A stretch of DNA of 41,691 bases from Giesbergeria sp. Lineage in GTDB: Bacteria; Pseudomonadota; Gammaproteobacteria; Burkholderiales; Burkholderiaceae_C. Made by a program: the position numbers and the translations under genes. Shown here piece after piece: positions 26,636-34,256 of the stretch (its first letter is position 1; every line of letters begins with the position of its first letter). The stretch covers positions 1 through 41,691 of the forward strand of contig JAGNYI010000026.1 of assembly GCA_017985015.1 (NCBI GenBank), given 5' to 3'. The notes under the pieces are model-generated. The model was given only the letters and a program-made list of their open reading frames with translations, was not told the origin of the DNA and made no database searches.

Positions 26636-27589
26636 ATGGCAAAACACTGGATGCGCCGCAGCGTCCTCGCAGCCGCCTGTGCCGCAGCAGCCTTGCTTGC
26701 GGCTTGCGGATCGAGCACCACCGAATCGGCCATCACACCCGATCGTTTCATTGCCTTTGGCGACGCCCACAGCGACGTCGGCCAGAAAGGCACGCGCTAC
26801 ACGATCAACGACGGCAGCATCAACAACTGGACGCTGCAAGTGGCCGACCGCTATGGCAAGACGCTGACCAGCGCTTCGGCCGGTGGCTTGAGCTATGCGC
26901 AGGGCAATGCGCGTCTGGCAGCCACGCCCGATGCAGCAGGCGACGCGTCCACACCGACCATTGCGGCCCAGGTGGATGCGTTCCTGGCCAAGGGCAGCTT
27001 TGCAGCCAATGATCTGATTCTGATGAACGGCGGTATCAGCGATCTGATCGTCGGCCTCGCTGCGGTGCAGGCGGGCAGCCAGACGGCCGACGCCTTCGTC
27101 GCTGGCGCCCGCGCCAACGGCAAGCTCCTGGCCGCGCAGGTCAAGCGCCTGGTGGATGCAGGCGCGCCGCATGTACTGGTGTCGGGCACTTTTGATCTGG
27201 GCATCACGCCCTGGGCCAAGACCGTCGACCGTGAAAGCCTGCTCAGCCAGGCCAGCAGCGCCTTCAATCAAGGGCTGCTGGTGGACATCAATGATCTGGG
27301 AGCTCACGTTCTTTACATCGACACGGCCTATTTCGTGAACCTGTACAAGACCGCTCCGGGCGTTTACTTCTTCACGAACACGTCAAATCCCGTCTGCACC
27401 TCGGTCGACGCGGGAGCGGGCATCGGCATTGGCGCAGGGCAAGTCAATTCGGCTTTGTGCACATCGGCCACCCTGGTTCCAGGCGCCAATGCCAGCAGTT
27501 ACGTGTTTGCCGACCCGGTGTACCTCAGTCCATCCGCACATCGTCAGTTGGGCAATTACGCCTACGACCGCTTGCGTGCCCGCTGGTAG
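26636..27589 (+). CDS. GDSL/SGNH-family lipoprotein lacking the catalytic residues
   Basis: A 317-residue lipoprotein (signal peptide ending in lipobox LAAC, cysteine 24) with the layout of a secreted GDSL esterase. Block I reads FGDAHSDVG at 41-49, where the catalytic serine of GDSL is alanine 44. The block II region, SYAQGNARL, is recognisable. Block III reads GGISD at 132-136, where the oxyanion asparagine is serine 135. Block V reads DPVYLSPSAH, where the catalytic histidine of D-x-x-H is tyrosine 296 although D293 remains. A related gene 750 bp downstream has all these residues intact. I infer a non-catalytic binding protein; a changed active site cannot be excluded. GGAG precedes the start. 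Confidence 0.8.
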   Translation: MAKHWMRRSVLAAACAAAALLAACGSSTTESAITPDRFIAFGDAHSDVGQKGTRYTINDGSINNWTLQVADRYGKTLTSASAGGLSYAQGNARLAATPDAAGDASTPTIAAQVDAFLAKGSFAANDLILMNGGISDLIVGLAAVQAGSQTADAFVAGARANGKLLAAQVKRLVDAGAPHVLVSGTFDLGITPWAKTVDRESLLSQASSAFNQGLLVDINDLGAHVLYIDTAYFVNLYKTAPGVYFFTNTSNPVCTSVDAGAGIGIGAGQVNSALCTSATLVPGANASSYVFADPVYLSPSAHRQLGNYAYDRLRARW

Positions 27590-27605
27590 GAGCAGGCCGT
27601 CGCCA

Positions 27606-27637
27606 TCAAAAAACCGACCCTAGGGTCGGTTTTTTGA
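27606..27637. terminator. Bidirectional rho-independent terminator
   Basis: A perfect 32-bp palindrome: 16-base arms meeting at 27621/27622, with GC-rich centre CCGACCCTAGGGTCGG and A/T runs of six on each side. It lies between the stops of the GDSL-like gene (+) and ompW (-) and can terminate both. Confidence 0.92.
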
Positions 27638-28315
27638 TTAGAAGCGGTAGCCTACGCCAATCGCAAAGACATCTGGATTGAGCTTGATGTCGATATGCTG
27701 CCCGGTAGACAGGGTGTTGCGCGTCTTCACAAAGGTTTTGTAATAGGCCAGATCGACAAACCAGCGGTCATTCAGCGCGATGCTGACCCCCACCTGCGGC
27801 GTCAGCCCCAATTTCGATTCTGCGCTCAGCAGCGTCGGATTGGCCGGCGTTCCGCCCGTCAAGCCATTCAGCGCTGCCGTGCCGCGCTCCTTGTAGAACT
27901 TGGCGTAGGTCAGGCCGAGGCCGACATAGGGACGTATCTTGGCCTGGGGCTCCAGGAAACGGTATTGCGCGAAGATGGTGACCGGCAGGGCCTTGACCTC
28001 ACCGATCTTGCCCACGCCTGCAATCGCGCCGGCGCCCACCGTGTCGTGTTTGAACGGCAAGGCAAGCGGCACGTCTACCGCCCAGTGGTCGGTCAGCATG
28101 TAGGTGATGCCGCCCGAGAGCTGCGTATCCGACAGCACGTCCACCTTGGTATTCGCAAAGCTGGGCGCCGTGAGGTTGCCGCTGCTGACGTCTGGGGAAA
28201 TCTGGGTAAAGCCCCCGCGAACCAGCAAGCTGCCGGTGCTTTGGGCCTGCACAAGCGGCGCGGCTGCCAGCAGCAGTGCCCCTGCCACCCAACGCCATTG
28301 GTTTGTATTTTTCAT
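27638..28315 (-). CDS. ompW: OmpW-family outer-membrane protein
   Basis: A 225-residue outer-membrane beta-barrel. The signal peptide is cleaved after VQA (about residue 24). The barrel begins STGSLLVRGGFTQISPD and shows the alternating pattern of an eight-stranded porin: ITYMLTDHWAVDVPLALPFKHD, LPVTIFAQYRFLEPQAKIRPYVGLGLTYAKFY, GVSIALNDRWFVDLAYYKTFVKTR. It ends DVFAIGVGYRF with the terminal phenylalanine needed for BAM-mediated insertion. OmpW proteins are thought to pass small hydrophobic molecules. It is 21 bp downstream of the canonical GDSL hydrolase on the same strand, so probably co-expressed with it. Confidence 0.93.
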   Translation of the reverse strand: MKNTNQWRWVAGALLLAAAPLVQAQSTGSLLVRGGFTQISPDVSSGNLTAPSFANTKVDVLSDTQLSGGITYMLTDHWAVDVPLALPFKHDTVGAGAIAGVGKIGEVKALPVTIFAQYRFLEPQAKIRPYVGLGLTYAKFYKERGTAALNGLTGGTPANPTLLSAESKLGLTPQVGVSIALNDRWFVDLAYYKTFVKTRNTLSTGQHIDIKLNPDVFAIGVGYRF

Positions 28316-28336
28316 GGTATTTCCTTGGTGGTGCGT

Positions 28337-29482
28337 CTACAGCCAGCCGGCCTGGGCGATGGAACGTGCCACCAGTTGGCTCAGCAACTGGTGTCCGTAC
28401 GGGGTGGGGTGGAAGCTGTCGGAAAACGCATAGTGCTTCCACCAGTCCGCGCCACCGGTTGCGCCGGCAGGCGGCGCCATCGCCGAGAGCGAGGCCGCCG
28501 TGCAAGTCGGGAAGGTATAGGTGGGCAAGCCATCGCCGCCGACGCCTGTAATCGGGCAGGCAGTGTTCTTGGCATTGGTCAGAGCAAACTGTTCGGGGTG
28601 CGCCACCTGATCATTGAGCGAGGTGTAAAAATCCACCACCACGACTTTGTCGTTGCCTGCAAAGTTCGCAGCGAGCTTGGCGTTAAATGCTTCGACCCAG
28701 GCCTTGACCAAACCCTGAATTTGCGCGCTCGCAGCCGGTCCGGCGGTCGCCGCAATGCCACCGAGCAACTGCTGCAGGCGCGGTGTGTTGTAGATGCCCG
28801 GCAAATTCAGGATGGCCACCCGCTGTGCACCTTTGCCCAGCACGTCGGCATTGATGGACGCGGAGAACTTGTCAGCCAGGCCGACCATGTAGGCGCCGCC
28901 TACCTGGGCCATCCCGGTGGCACCCCCTGCGAAGGCGGCATCGACCATGGAAGCGGGCAACAGCGTCGTCAGGAATGCCTTGTAGGCCGCGCCGCCGTCT
29001 TTGGATGCAGAAAGGTAGGCGCCCACCAGGTCGGCGGCGTCGTTGCCACCGCCGTCGATCAGCACCAGGTCACCGGCCGCGAAACCGGCCGCGCCTGCAT
29101 CACCCATTTGCTTGGTGATGGAGACGGGCGAGGTCGGCGCAGTGAAGTTGTTGATGCGCCCGCCGCCGATGGCGTAGTTGGTGCAGCCGGCCGCTGCATT
29201 GAAGGTCGTTCCTGTGAATTGGTACTTGGGGCACAGCGAGACGCCGTATTCACTGGCGATGCGCTCCGGCCAGATGGGTGTGGACCCCGCGCCCGTAGGT
29301 GCCGCGCCCTGCACCGTGAACTTGAGCCCGAATGTGCCGCTGTCGGCCAGGCTGTCGCCCATGACTTTGACCCCGGTGATGGGTGCCACCGGCGTCGTGT
29401 CAGAGCCGCCCCCGCCGCATGCCGACAGTGCCGCTGCGGCAACTGCCAGCAAGGCCCACTTTGTCTTGCGCTGGAAATCCAT
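28337..29482 (-). CDS. GDSL/SGNH-family hydrolase lipoprotein with intact catalytic residues
   Basis: A secreted esterase- or lipase-like lipoprotein of 381 residues from the ATG at 29482, with lipobox LSAC followed by a glycine-rich linker. All SGNH blocks are present: VMGDSLADSG (serine nucleophile), NYAIGGGRI (block II glycine), IDGGGNDAADL (block III asparagine) and FSDSFHPTPYGHQL (aspartate and histidine). The substrate is not predictable; polymer or lipid esters are likely. A TTG 15 bp upstream could also start translation. It is transcribed toward ompW, and a perfect operator-like palindrome lies just upstream. The upstream plus-strand GDSL-like gene appears to be a degenerate relative. 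Confidence 0.9.
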   Translation of the reverse strand: MDFQRKTKWALLAVAAAALSACGGGGSDTTPVAPITGVKVMGDSLADSGTFGLKFTVQGAAPTGAGSTPIWPERIASEYGVSLCPKYQFTGTTFNAAAGCTNYAIGGGRINNFTAPTSPVSITKQMGDAGAAGFAAGDLVLIDGGGNDAADLVGAYLSASKDGGAAYKAFLTTLLPASMVDAAFAGGATGMAQVGGAYMVGLADKFSASINADVLGKGAQRVAILNLPGIYNTPRLQQLLGGIAATAGPAASAQIQGLVKAWVEAFNAKLAANFAGNDKVVVVDFYTSLNDQVAHPEQFALTNAKNTACPITGVGGDGLPTYTFPTCTAASLSAMAPPAGATGGADWWKHYAFSDSFHPTPYGHQLLSQLVARSIAQAGWL

Positions 29483-29502
29483 ACACTTCACTCCCAAAAA
29501 AT

Positions 29503-29528
29503 GGAAATAGAACGACCGTTCTATTTCC
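29503..29528. promoter_or_regulatory. Perfect operator-like palindrome upstream of the GDSL hydrolase
   Basis: Two 12-bp arms, GGAAATAGAACG and CGTTCTATTTCC, separated by AC. It starts 21 bp upstream of the ATG at 29482 and overlaps where promoter or leader would be. The GAACG-N2-CGTTC centre is typical in size and form of TetR-family operators. No regulator gene is adjacent. A transcriptional hairpin is possible, but the absence of a following T-tract argues against a terminator. Confidence 0.65.
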
Positions 29529-29621
29529 TTAAAATGGTACTGCGAGCACGGTAAAAGTTACAGCGGGTAAACGCCAATGGCACAGCCGACCCCCTCCGCT
29601 GCCGCCCGCTATTGCATGGGG

Positions 29622-31076
29622 TCAAGGCTGGTTTGCTGACCGTGTCCAGTCGATCAGCGCGTCCAATGCCGGCCGGGCAGCGGCTGCACGCTCGTGGTTC
29701 ACCAACGCCACCAGAACCCAGCGGCGGCCATCATCACCAAGCACATAGCCGGCGATGGCCAGCACGTCCTGCAGGCTGCCGGTCTTGAGATGCGCGCTGC
29801 CCACCGCGCGGCTTTGGCTGCGACGCAAGGTGCCATCAATCCCGACGATGGGAAGCGAAGCCATCAGCTCCGGCATCACCGGCGATGCCCAGGCGCGCTG
29901 CAGCATGCGCGCGAGTGAATCCGCGCTGATGCGCGCATCGCGGCTCAGGCCGGCGCCGTTGTCGAAGACCGGCATGGCCGCAGCGCCCATGCGACGCGTC
30001 CACCAGGTCTGCAGCGCCGCGCGTGCAGCGTCGGCGCTGCCGATTCCGCCCATCTCCAGCCCCAAGGTCAAAAACACCTGCTGCGCCATGACGTTGTTGC
30101 TGAACTTGTTGATGCTTTGCACCGCCTCGACGAGCGGCGCCGAGGTGTGCACGAAGAGAGGTGCCAGGCCATCCGGCACCTTGCCCAACCGTGCGACGCC
30201 CCCCAGCCTGCCGCCCAGCGCCAGCCACATGCCGGCCATAGCGCGCGGTCCAAACAGCTCGGGCTGGGGTGGGGCCAGCGCCCAGCTGCGCTCGCCGCAA
30301 GCTGCCGGATATTGCCCTTTAAAAACCAGCCGAGCGGGGTCTGCAAGGCTCAAGCGCATCTGTGCGCGCCAGTCGCCGCAAGGCGTTCCAGCAGGCGCCA
30401 GCGGTACGCTGGCCTGCACCGTGAGGCCAGCCATCGGCGGCGCCACCTGGATACGCGCTAGGCCGGCTGCGGCATCAGGAACCAAATCGAGCACGAGCGA
30501 CTTGAAGTTCACCAGCAGGGCATCCGGCGCAGCGTTGTAGGCGCGCAGCGGCTCGCCATCAAAGGCCGCCGGATCGCGGGGCGCACCGGCAAAGGCAGTG
30601 CCGTCGACCACGATGTCGCCTGCAATGGTGTGGATGCCCCGCGCCTGCACACGCCGCAGCAGCAGCCAGAGCCGCTCCATCACCAAGGTGGGGTCGCCAC
30701 TGCCGCGCAGGTAAAGGTTGCCCTGCAGCGTGCCATCGCGCACCGGGCCCTGAGCAAAAACGGGGGTGCTCCAGGTATAGGCGGGGCCCAGCAAGTCCAG
30801 CGCAGCAAAAGTGGTGGTGAGCTTCATCACCGACGCGGCATTCATAGGGCGATCGCCCTGCCAATCCAGGCGCGGCGGGTTGCCTTCGTCAGCGGGTACG
30901 ACGAGCGCCGCAAAGGCTTCGCGCGGCACGCCGGCGCGGCTGAGCGCTGCGGCGACCGCTGCAGGCAGCGCGACGGGCGACGCGGCAGGAATGGCCGCCC
31001 AGGCTCCGGGGGCCAGACCCCAAGCAAGCACAGCGCAAAGCGGACGCAGACACAAGAGCAAGCACTTGAATAGCAT
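29622..31076 (-). CDS. dacB: D-alanyl-D-alanine carboxypeptidase/endopeptidase (PBP4 family)
   Basis: Periplasmic low-molecular-mass penicillin-binding protein of class C that trims and cleaves peptidoglycan peptides. The 484-residue product has a signal peptide ending GAWA. The catalytic triad motifs are complete: SVMK (S82, K85), SNN (S326, N328) and KTG (431-433). The long insert between the first two motifs (about residues 95-310) matches the extra domains of PBP4. It is divergent from tsaB with a 77-bp gap. Confidence 0.95.
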   Translation of the reverse strand: MLFKCLLLCLRPLCAVLAWGLAPGAWAAIPAASPVALPAAVAAALSRAGVPREAFAALVVPADEGNPPRLDWQGDRPMNAASVMKLTTTFAALDLLGPAYTWSTPVFAQGPVRDGTLQGNLYLRGSGDPTLVMERLWLLLRRVQARGIHTIAGDIVVDGTAFAGAPRDPAAFDGEPLRAYNAAPDALLVNFKSLVLDLVPDAAAGLARIQVAPPMAGLTVQASVPLAPAGTPCGDWRAQMRLSLADPARLVFKGQYPAACGERSWALAPPQPELFGPRAMAGMWLALGGRLGGVARLGKVPDGLAPLFVHTSAPLVEAVQSINKFSNNVMAQQVFLTLGLEMGGIGSADAARAALQTWWTRRMGAAAMPVFDNGAGLSRDARISADSLARMLQRAWASPVMPELMASLPIVGIDGTLRRSQSRAVGSAHLKTGSLQDVLAIAGYVLGDDGRRWVLVALVNHERAAAARPALDALIDWTRSANQP

Positions 31077-31153
31077 CCATCGGAGTCTATGCGCGCCACG
31101 GCCGGCTGCGGCCCACCGATAATCGTGTCCATGGCCCCGCTCCCCCGTTTCTT

Positions 31154-31861
31154 ATGAAGCTGCTCGCTTTCGATACCAGCACCGAATCGCTGTCCATTGC
31201 CGCGCAGCACGGCGAGCGCGTGATCAACCACAGCGGGGCGGGGGGCGCCCAGGCTTCCGCCGGCTTGATTCCCGCACTGCGCCAGGTGTTGGCCGAGGCG
31301 GCACTGCCGCTCGACGCCCTGGACGCGCTGGTCTTCGGGCGCGGACCTGGCTCGTTTACGGGCGTGCGCACCGCCTGCTCGGTGGCGCAAGGCCTGGCTT
31401 TTGGGGCCCGCGGCGGCGCGGGCCTGCCGGTCTTGCCCGTCGACAGCTTGCTCGCCGTGGCGGAAGACGCCCGACACCGGCATGGCTGCACGCAGGTCGT
31501 CGCGGTGCTGGACGCCCGCATGAACGAGGTCTACGTGGCGCGCTACGCCTACGACGCAGGGCAATGGAGTGCCAGCGGCGATTGCTCGGTCTGCGCGCCG
31601 GAGGCGGTGGCGGTGCCCAATGGCTGGACGGTGGCCGGCAACGCCCAGGCGGTCTATGGCGCGCGCCTGGCGCCCCATGCGCCGCACGTGCAGGCACGGC
31701 CCGAAGCAGCCGCGCTGCTGCGCCTGGCGCCCGCCTTGCTGGCGCAAGGGCTGGCACTTGCGGCCGATGCGGCCCTGCCTTTGTATGTGCGCAACAAGGT
31801 GGCCCAGACCACCGCCGAGCGCGCAGCCAAAGCCGCCCAGACGGGCGCGACAGCACCATGA
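31154..31861 (+). CDS. tsaB: tRNA threonylcarbamoyladenosine biosynthesis protein TsaB
   Basis: Non-catalytic scaffold that pairs with TsaD in t6A formation. The 235-residue product starts MKLLAFDTSTESLSIAAQHG and contains the family block DALVFGRGPGSFTGVRTACSVAQGLAFG around residues 60-85, then VLDARMNEVYVARY. The ATGA overlap with rimI indicates translational coupling. tsaD and tsaE are not in the window; a Sua5-type enzyme for the first step is 5.6 kb upstream. Confidence 0.95.
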   Translation: MKLLAFDTSTESLSIAAQHGERVINHSGAGGAQASAGLIPALRQVLAEAALPLDALDALVFGRGPGSFTGVRTACSVAQGLAFGARGGAGLPVLPVDSLLAVAEDARHRHGCTQVVAVLDARMNEVYVARYAYDAGQWSASGDCSVCAPEAVAVPNGWTVAGNAQAVYGARLAPHAPHVQARPEAAALLRLAPALLAQGLALAADAALPLYVRNKVAQTTAERAAKAAQTGATAP

Positions 31862-32337
31862 ACGCCGTCGCCACCCAGACTCCCGATGCGCTGCAAGTTC
31901 GGCTGGAGGAACTTTCGCTCGACCAGCTCGAACATGTTCTGGCCATTGAGACGCAAGCCTACGAATTCCCTTGGAGCCGCGGCAATTTCACCGACTCCCT
32001 CTCCAGTGGCTACGCGGTGCATCTGCTCTGCGCGGGCGAGCAGGTCCTGGGTTATTACGTCGCCATGCGCGGTGTGGACGAAGCGCACCTGCTCAACCTC
32101 ACCGTGGCGCCACAGTTTCAGCGCCAGGGCTGGGCGCGAATACTGCTCGATGCGCTGGTGTTGTGGGCGCGCTCGCAAGCGGCCCAGTGGTTGTGGCTGG
32201 AGGTGCGTGTGAGCAATGCACGCGCCATCGCGCTTTACCAGGCCTTCGGCTTTCACCGCGTAGGCGAGCGGCCACGCTACTACCCGGCAGCAGGCGGCGC
32301 GCGCGAGGATGCTGTGGTCATGAGTCTGTCGCTGTGA
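31858..32337 (+). CDS. rimI: Ribosomal-protein S18 alanine N-acetyltransferase RimI
   Basis: GNAT acetyltransferase of 159 residues that in enterobacteria acetylates the N-terminus of S18. The domain runs from LSLDQLEHVLAIETQAYEFPWS through the acetyl-CoA-binding segment LTVAPQFQRQGWARILLDAL to LEVRVSNARAIALYQAFGFHRVGERPRYYP. The start overlaps the tsaB stop, and the stop (TGA at 32335-32337) overlaps the GTG start of the next gene. The tsaB-rimI pairing is common in proteobacteria. Confidence 0.95.
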   Translation: MNAVATQTPDALQVRLEELSLDQLEHVLAIETQAYEFPWSRGNFTDSLSSGYAVHLLCAGEQVLGYYVAMRGVDEAHLLNLTVAPQFQRQGWARILLDALVLWARSQAAQWLWLEVRVSNARAIALYQAFGFHRVGERPRYYPAAGGAREDAVVMSLSL

Positions 32338-33065
32338 CTTTGCCGCTCGACGCTCGCCAACGCGCCATGCTCCACGAGATGGGAGTGCGTGTGTGGATGC
32401 CAGCAGCCGCATCGGCCGCGCCACTGCGGGCCCCGGCAGCCGCGCCGGCTGCCCGTGTGCAGCCGCCCCCGCCAACCTCGCCCGGCACGGCCCCCAGACC
32501 AGCGCATCGGTTGCTGCCGATGCCAGAAAACAACGCGGAGCCAGCAGCGGCGGCATCGGCCTGGACCGTTCAGGCCCCACGCTTGCTGTATCCGCAGGCG
32601 GATCCGAGCCAGGCGCCGCAAGCGCTCGGCGCAGGCTGGCTGGTGGTGGCGGAAGCGTTTTCACCGGACGACCCTGTGGCCGAGGGCGCCGAACGCCTGT
32701 TGCACGCCATGCTGCACGCACTGCAGCTGCACCGGCACCCGCGGGTGGGTTTGTGCAGCGTCAGCGCAGGCGCCGAGCCGGGCGCGCAAACGGCAGACGC
32801 GGCCCTGGCGGAGCATGTGGCCGCCTTCGCGCCCGCTGTCGTGCTCGTGATGGGACGCAGCGCAGTGCAGGCTGCAATGGGACGCAGCGACCCCCTGGGC
32901 AAGCTGCGCGGCGAGGCGTTGACGCTCGCCGGCGCCCCGGTGGTGGTGACCTATGACGCCCGCTTTCTGCTGCGCAACGCTGCCTCCAAGCCCGGCGCCT
33001 GGGCCGATCTGTGCCGGGCCCGCGCGCTGGCCGGCCGCAGCTCTTGTAACGCCCCAGTGCCATAA
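32334..33065 (+). CDS. Degenerate family-4 uracil-DNA glycosylase-like protein
   Basis: A 243-residue product beginning with GTG at 32334, overlapping the rimI stop. After LDARQRAMLHEMGVRVWMP and a proline/alanine-rich linker, the C-terminal 150 residues follow the family-4 UDG fold: WLVVAEAFSPDDPVAEGAERLLHAML where active enzymes have GEAPG; FAPAVVLVMGRSAVQAAMG; PLGKLRG; and PVVVTYDARFLLRN where enzymes have HPS or HPA before LLR. The four cysteines of the iron-sulfur cluster are missing. I infer a UDG relative without glycosylase activity. Its place after tsaB-rimI matches related genomes. Confidence 0.75.
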   Translation: MTLPLDARQRAMLHEMGVRVWMPAAASAAPLRAPAAAPAARVQPPPPTSPGTAPRPAHRLLPMPENNAEPAAAASAWTVQAPRLLYPQADPSQAPQALGAGWLVVAEAFSPDDPVAEGAERLLHAMLHALQLHRHPRVGLCSVSAGAEPGAQTADAALAEHVAAFAPAVVLVMGRSAVQAAMGRSDPLGKLRGEALTLAGAPVVVTYDARFLLRNAASKPGAWADLCRARALAGRSSCNAPVP

Positions 33066-33093
33066 TCGAACGTTTTCATTCAGACCAAAGACC

Positions 33094-33152
33094 ATGGAAG
33101 CCTGTCCCAGTCGATAGCTTTCAGCTCCCAGGCTTGCGCCGGGGCTGAAAGC
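33094..33152 (+). promoter_or_regulatory. corA leader: 7-codon ORF and adjacent 12-bp hairpin
   Basis: ATG GAA GCC TGT CCC AGT CGA TAG at 33094-33117 encodes MEACPSR. Its stop codon abuts a hairpin whose arms are GCTTTCAGCTCC (33117-33128) and GGGGCTGAAAGC (33141-33152), pairing over 12 positions with one G-T pair around a 12-base loop. The corA ATG is 44 bp further on. The layout resembles a leader-peptide device, but the small ORF has no clear ribosome-binding site. Confidence 0.35.
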
Positions 33153-33196
33153 GCCCCACCCGCCCCCCACCGGCCCCGCATCCAGGGAGTGAGCCC

Positions 33197-34186
33197 ATGC
33201 TCAACATCTTTACGCTCGCCAATGGGCGCCTCGTTCAGGAAGAGATCGAGTCGCTTGAAGAGCTCTCCAGGTTTCAGCCCATCTGGGTCGACCTGGACGC
33301 CCCCACGCCCGATGAAAAGCGCTGGGTCACGCAGTATTACGGCCTGTCGATTCCCCACGATGCGATGGACACCGACATCGAGGAATCGGCGCGTTTCTAC
33401 GAAGAAGACAACGGCGAACTGCACATCCGCAGTGACTTTCTGATCGACGACGACGACGATTCGCGCTCGGTGCGCGTCGCCTTCATCCTCAACCTCACCA
33501 ACCCCGACCTGCGCAGCAAAGGGGTGCTGTTCTCGATTCACGACGAGGATATCCCGGTCTTTCGCCTGCTGCGCCTGCGTGCGCGCCGCGCGCCCGGGCT
33601 GATCGAAGACGCCCGCGACGTCTTGCTCAAGCTGTTCGACGCCGACGCCGAATACTCAGCCGACACGCTGGAAGGCATTTACGACGACTTGAAAAAGGTC
33701 AGCACCCAGGTGCTCTCAGGCGACGTGACCGACGAGCGCGCGGGCGAGGTACTGGGAGCCATCGCCCGGCAGGAAGACCTGAACGGCCGCATCCGCCGCA
33801 ACGTGATGGACACGCGCCGTGCGGTCAGCTTCATGATGCGCAGCAAGATGCTCAGCGCCGAGCAGTTCGAAGAAGCACGGCAAATCCTGCGCGACATTGA
33901 ATCGCTGGACAGCCACACCGCCTTCCTGTTCGACAAGATCAACTTCCTGATGGACGCGACGGTCGGTTTCATCAATATCAACCAGAACAAGATCATCAAG
34001 ATTTTCTCGGTGGCCAGCGTGGCCTTGCTGCCACCCACCTTGATCGCCAGCATCTACGGCATGAACTTCAAATACATGCCCGAGCTGGACTGGAGCCTGG
34101 GCTACCCCTATGTGCTGGCGCTGATGCTGGCCAGCGCGCTCGGGCCCATGTGGTACTTCAGAAAACGCGGCTGGTTGAAGCAGTGA
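33197..34186 (+). CDS. corA: CorA-family magnesium/divalent-metal transporter
   Basis: A 329-residue pentameric inner-membrane metal channel. A long acidic cytoplasmic domain (FYEEDNGELHIRSDFLIDDDDD, about residues 65-90) is followed by long helices and two C-terminal membrane segments. The signature GMN is at 288-290 (IYGMNFKYMPELDW), and the C-terminus is basic (FRKRGWLKQ). AGGGAG 8 bases upstream supports the start. It follows the UDG-like gene after a 131-bp leader that contains a hairpin and a tiny ORF. Length and motifs are normal for CorA; cobalt or nickel transport is also possible. Confidence 0.95.
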   Translation: MLNIFTLANGRLVQEEIESLEELSRFQPIWVDLDAPTPDEKRWVTQYYGLSIPHDAMDTDIEESARFYEEDNGELHIRSDFLIDDDDDSRSVRVAFILNLTNPDLRSKGVLFSIHDEDIPVFRLLRLRARRAPGLIEDARDVLLKLFDADAEYSADTLEGIYDDLKKVSTQVLSGDVTDERAGEVLGAIARQEDLNGRIRRNVMDTRRAVSFMMRSKMLSAEQFEEARQILRDIESLDSHTAFLFDKINFLMDATVGFININQNKIIKIFSVASVALLPPTLIASIYGMNFKYMPELDWSLGYPYVLALMLASALGPMWYFRKRGWLKQ

Positions 34187-34204
34187 TTTCCCGAATTTAT
34201 GAGC

Positions 34205-34256
34205 AAAATTAGGCTCTAGCGCTCATCCATCAACCATTGTTTGCTATCCTTTTTGC
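34205..34256 (+). repeat. Dispersed palindromic repeat, copy at the end of mtnN
   Basis: AGGCTCTAGCGCT and ATCC match the reference copy exactly. The right arm is degraded, but GCTAT is kept at the proper distance. It covers the last two or so codons and the stop codon (34244-34246) of the minus-strand nucleosidase gene and the space after corA. Confidence 0.6.

Noticed and set aside
27695-29554. A 619-codon plus-strand open frame opposite ompW and the GDSL hydrolase
   Set aside because: It spans two real genes and the gap between them, has no family features, and has composition typical of antisense frames in GC-rich DNA.
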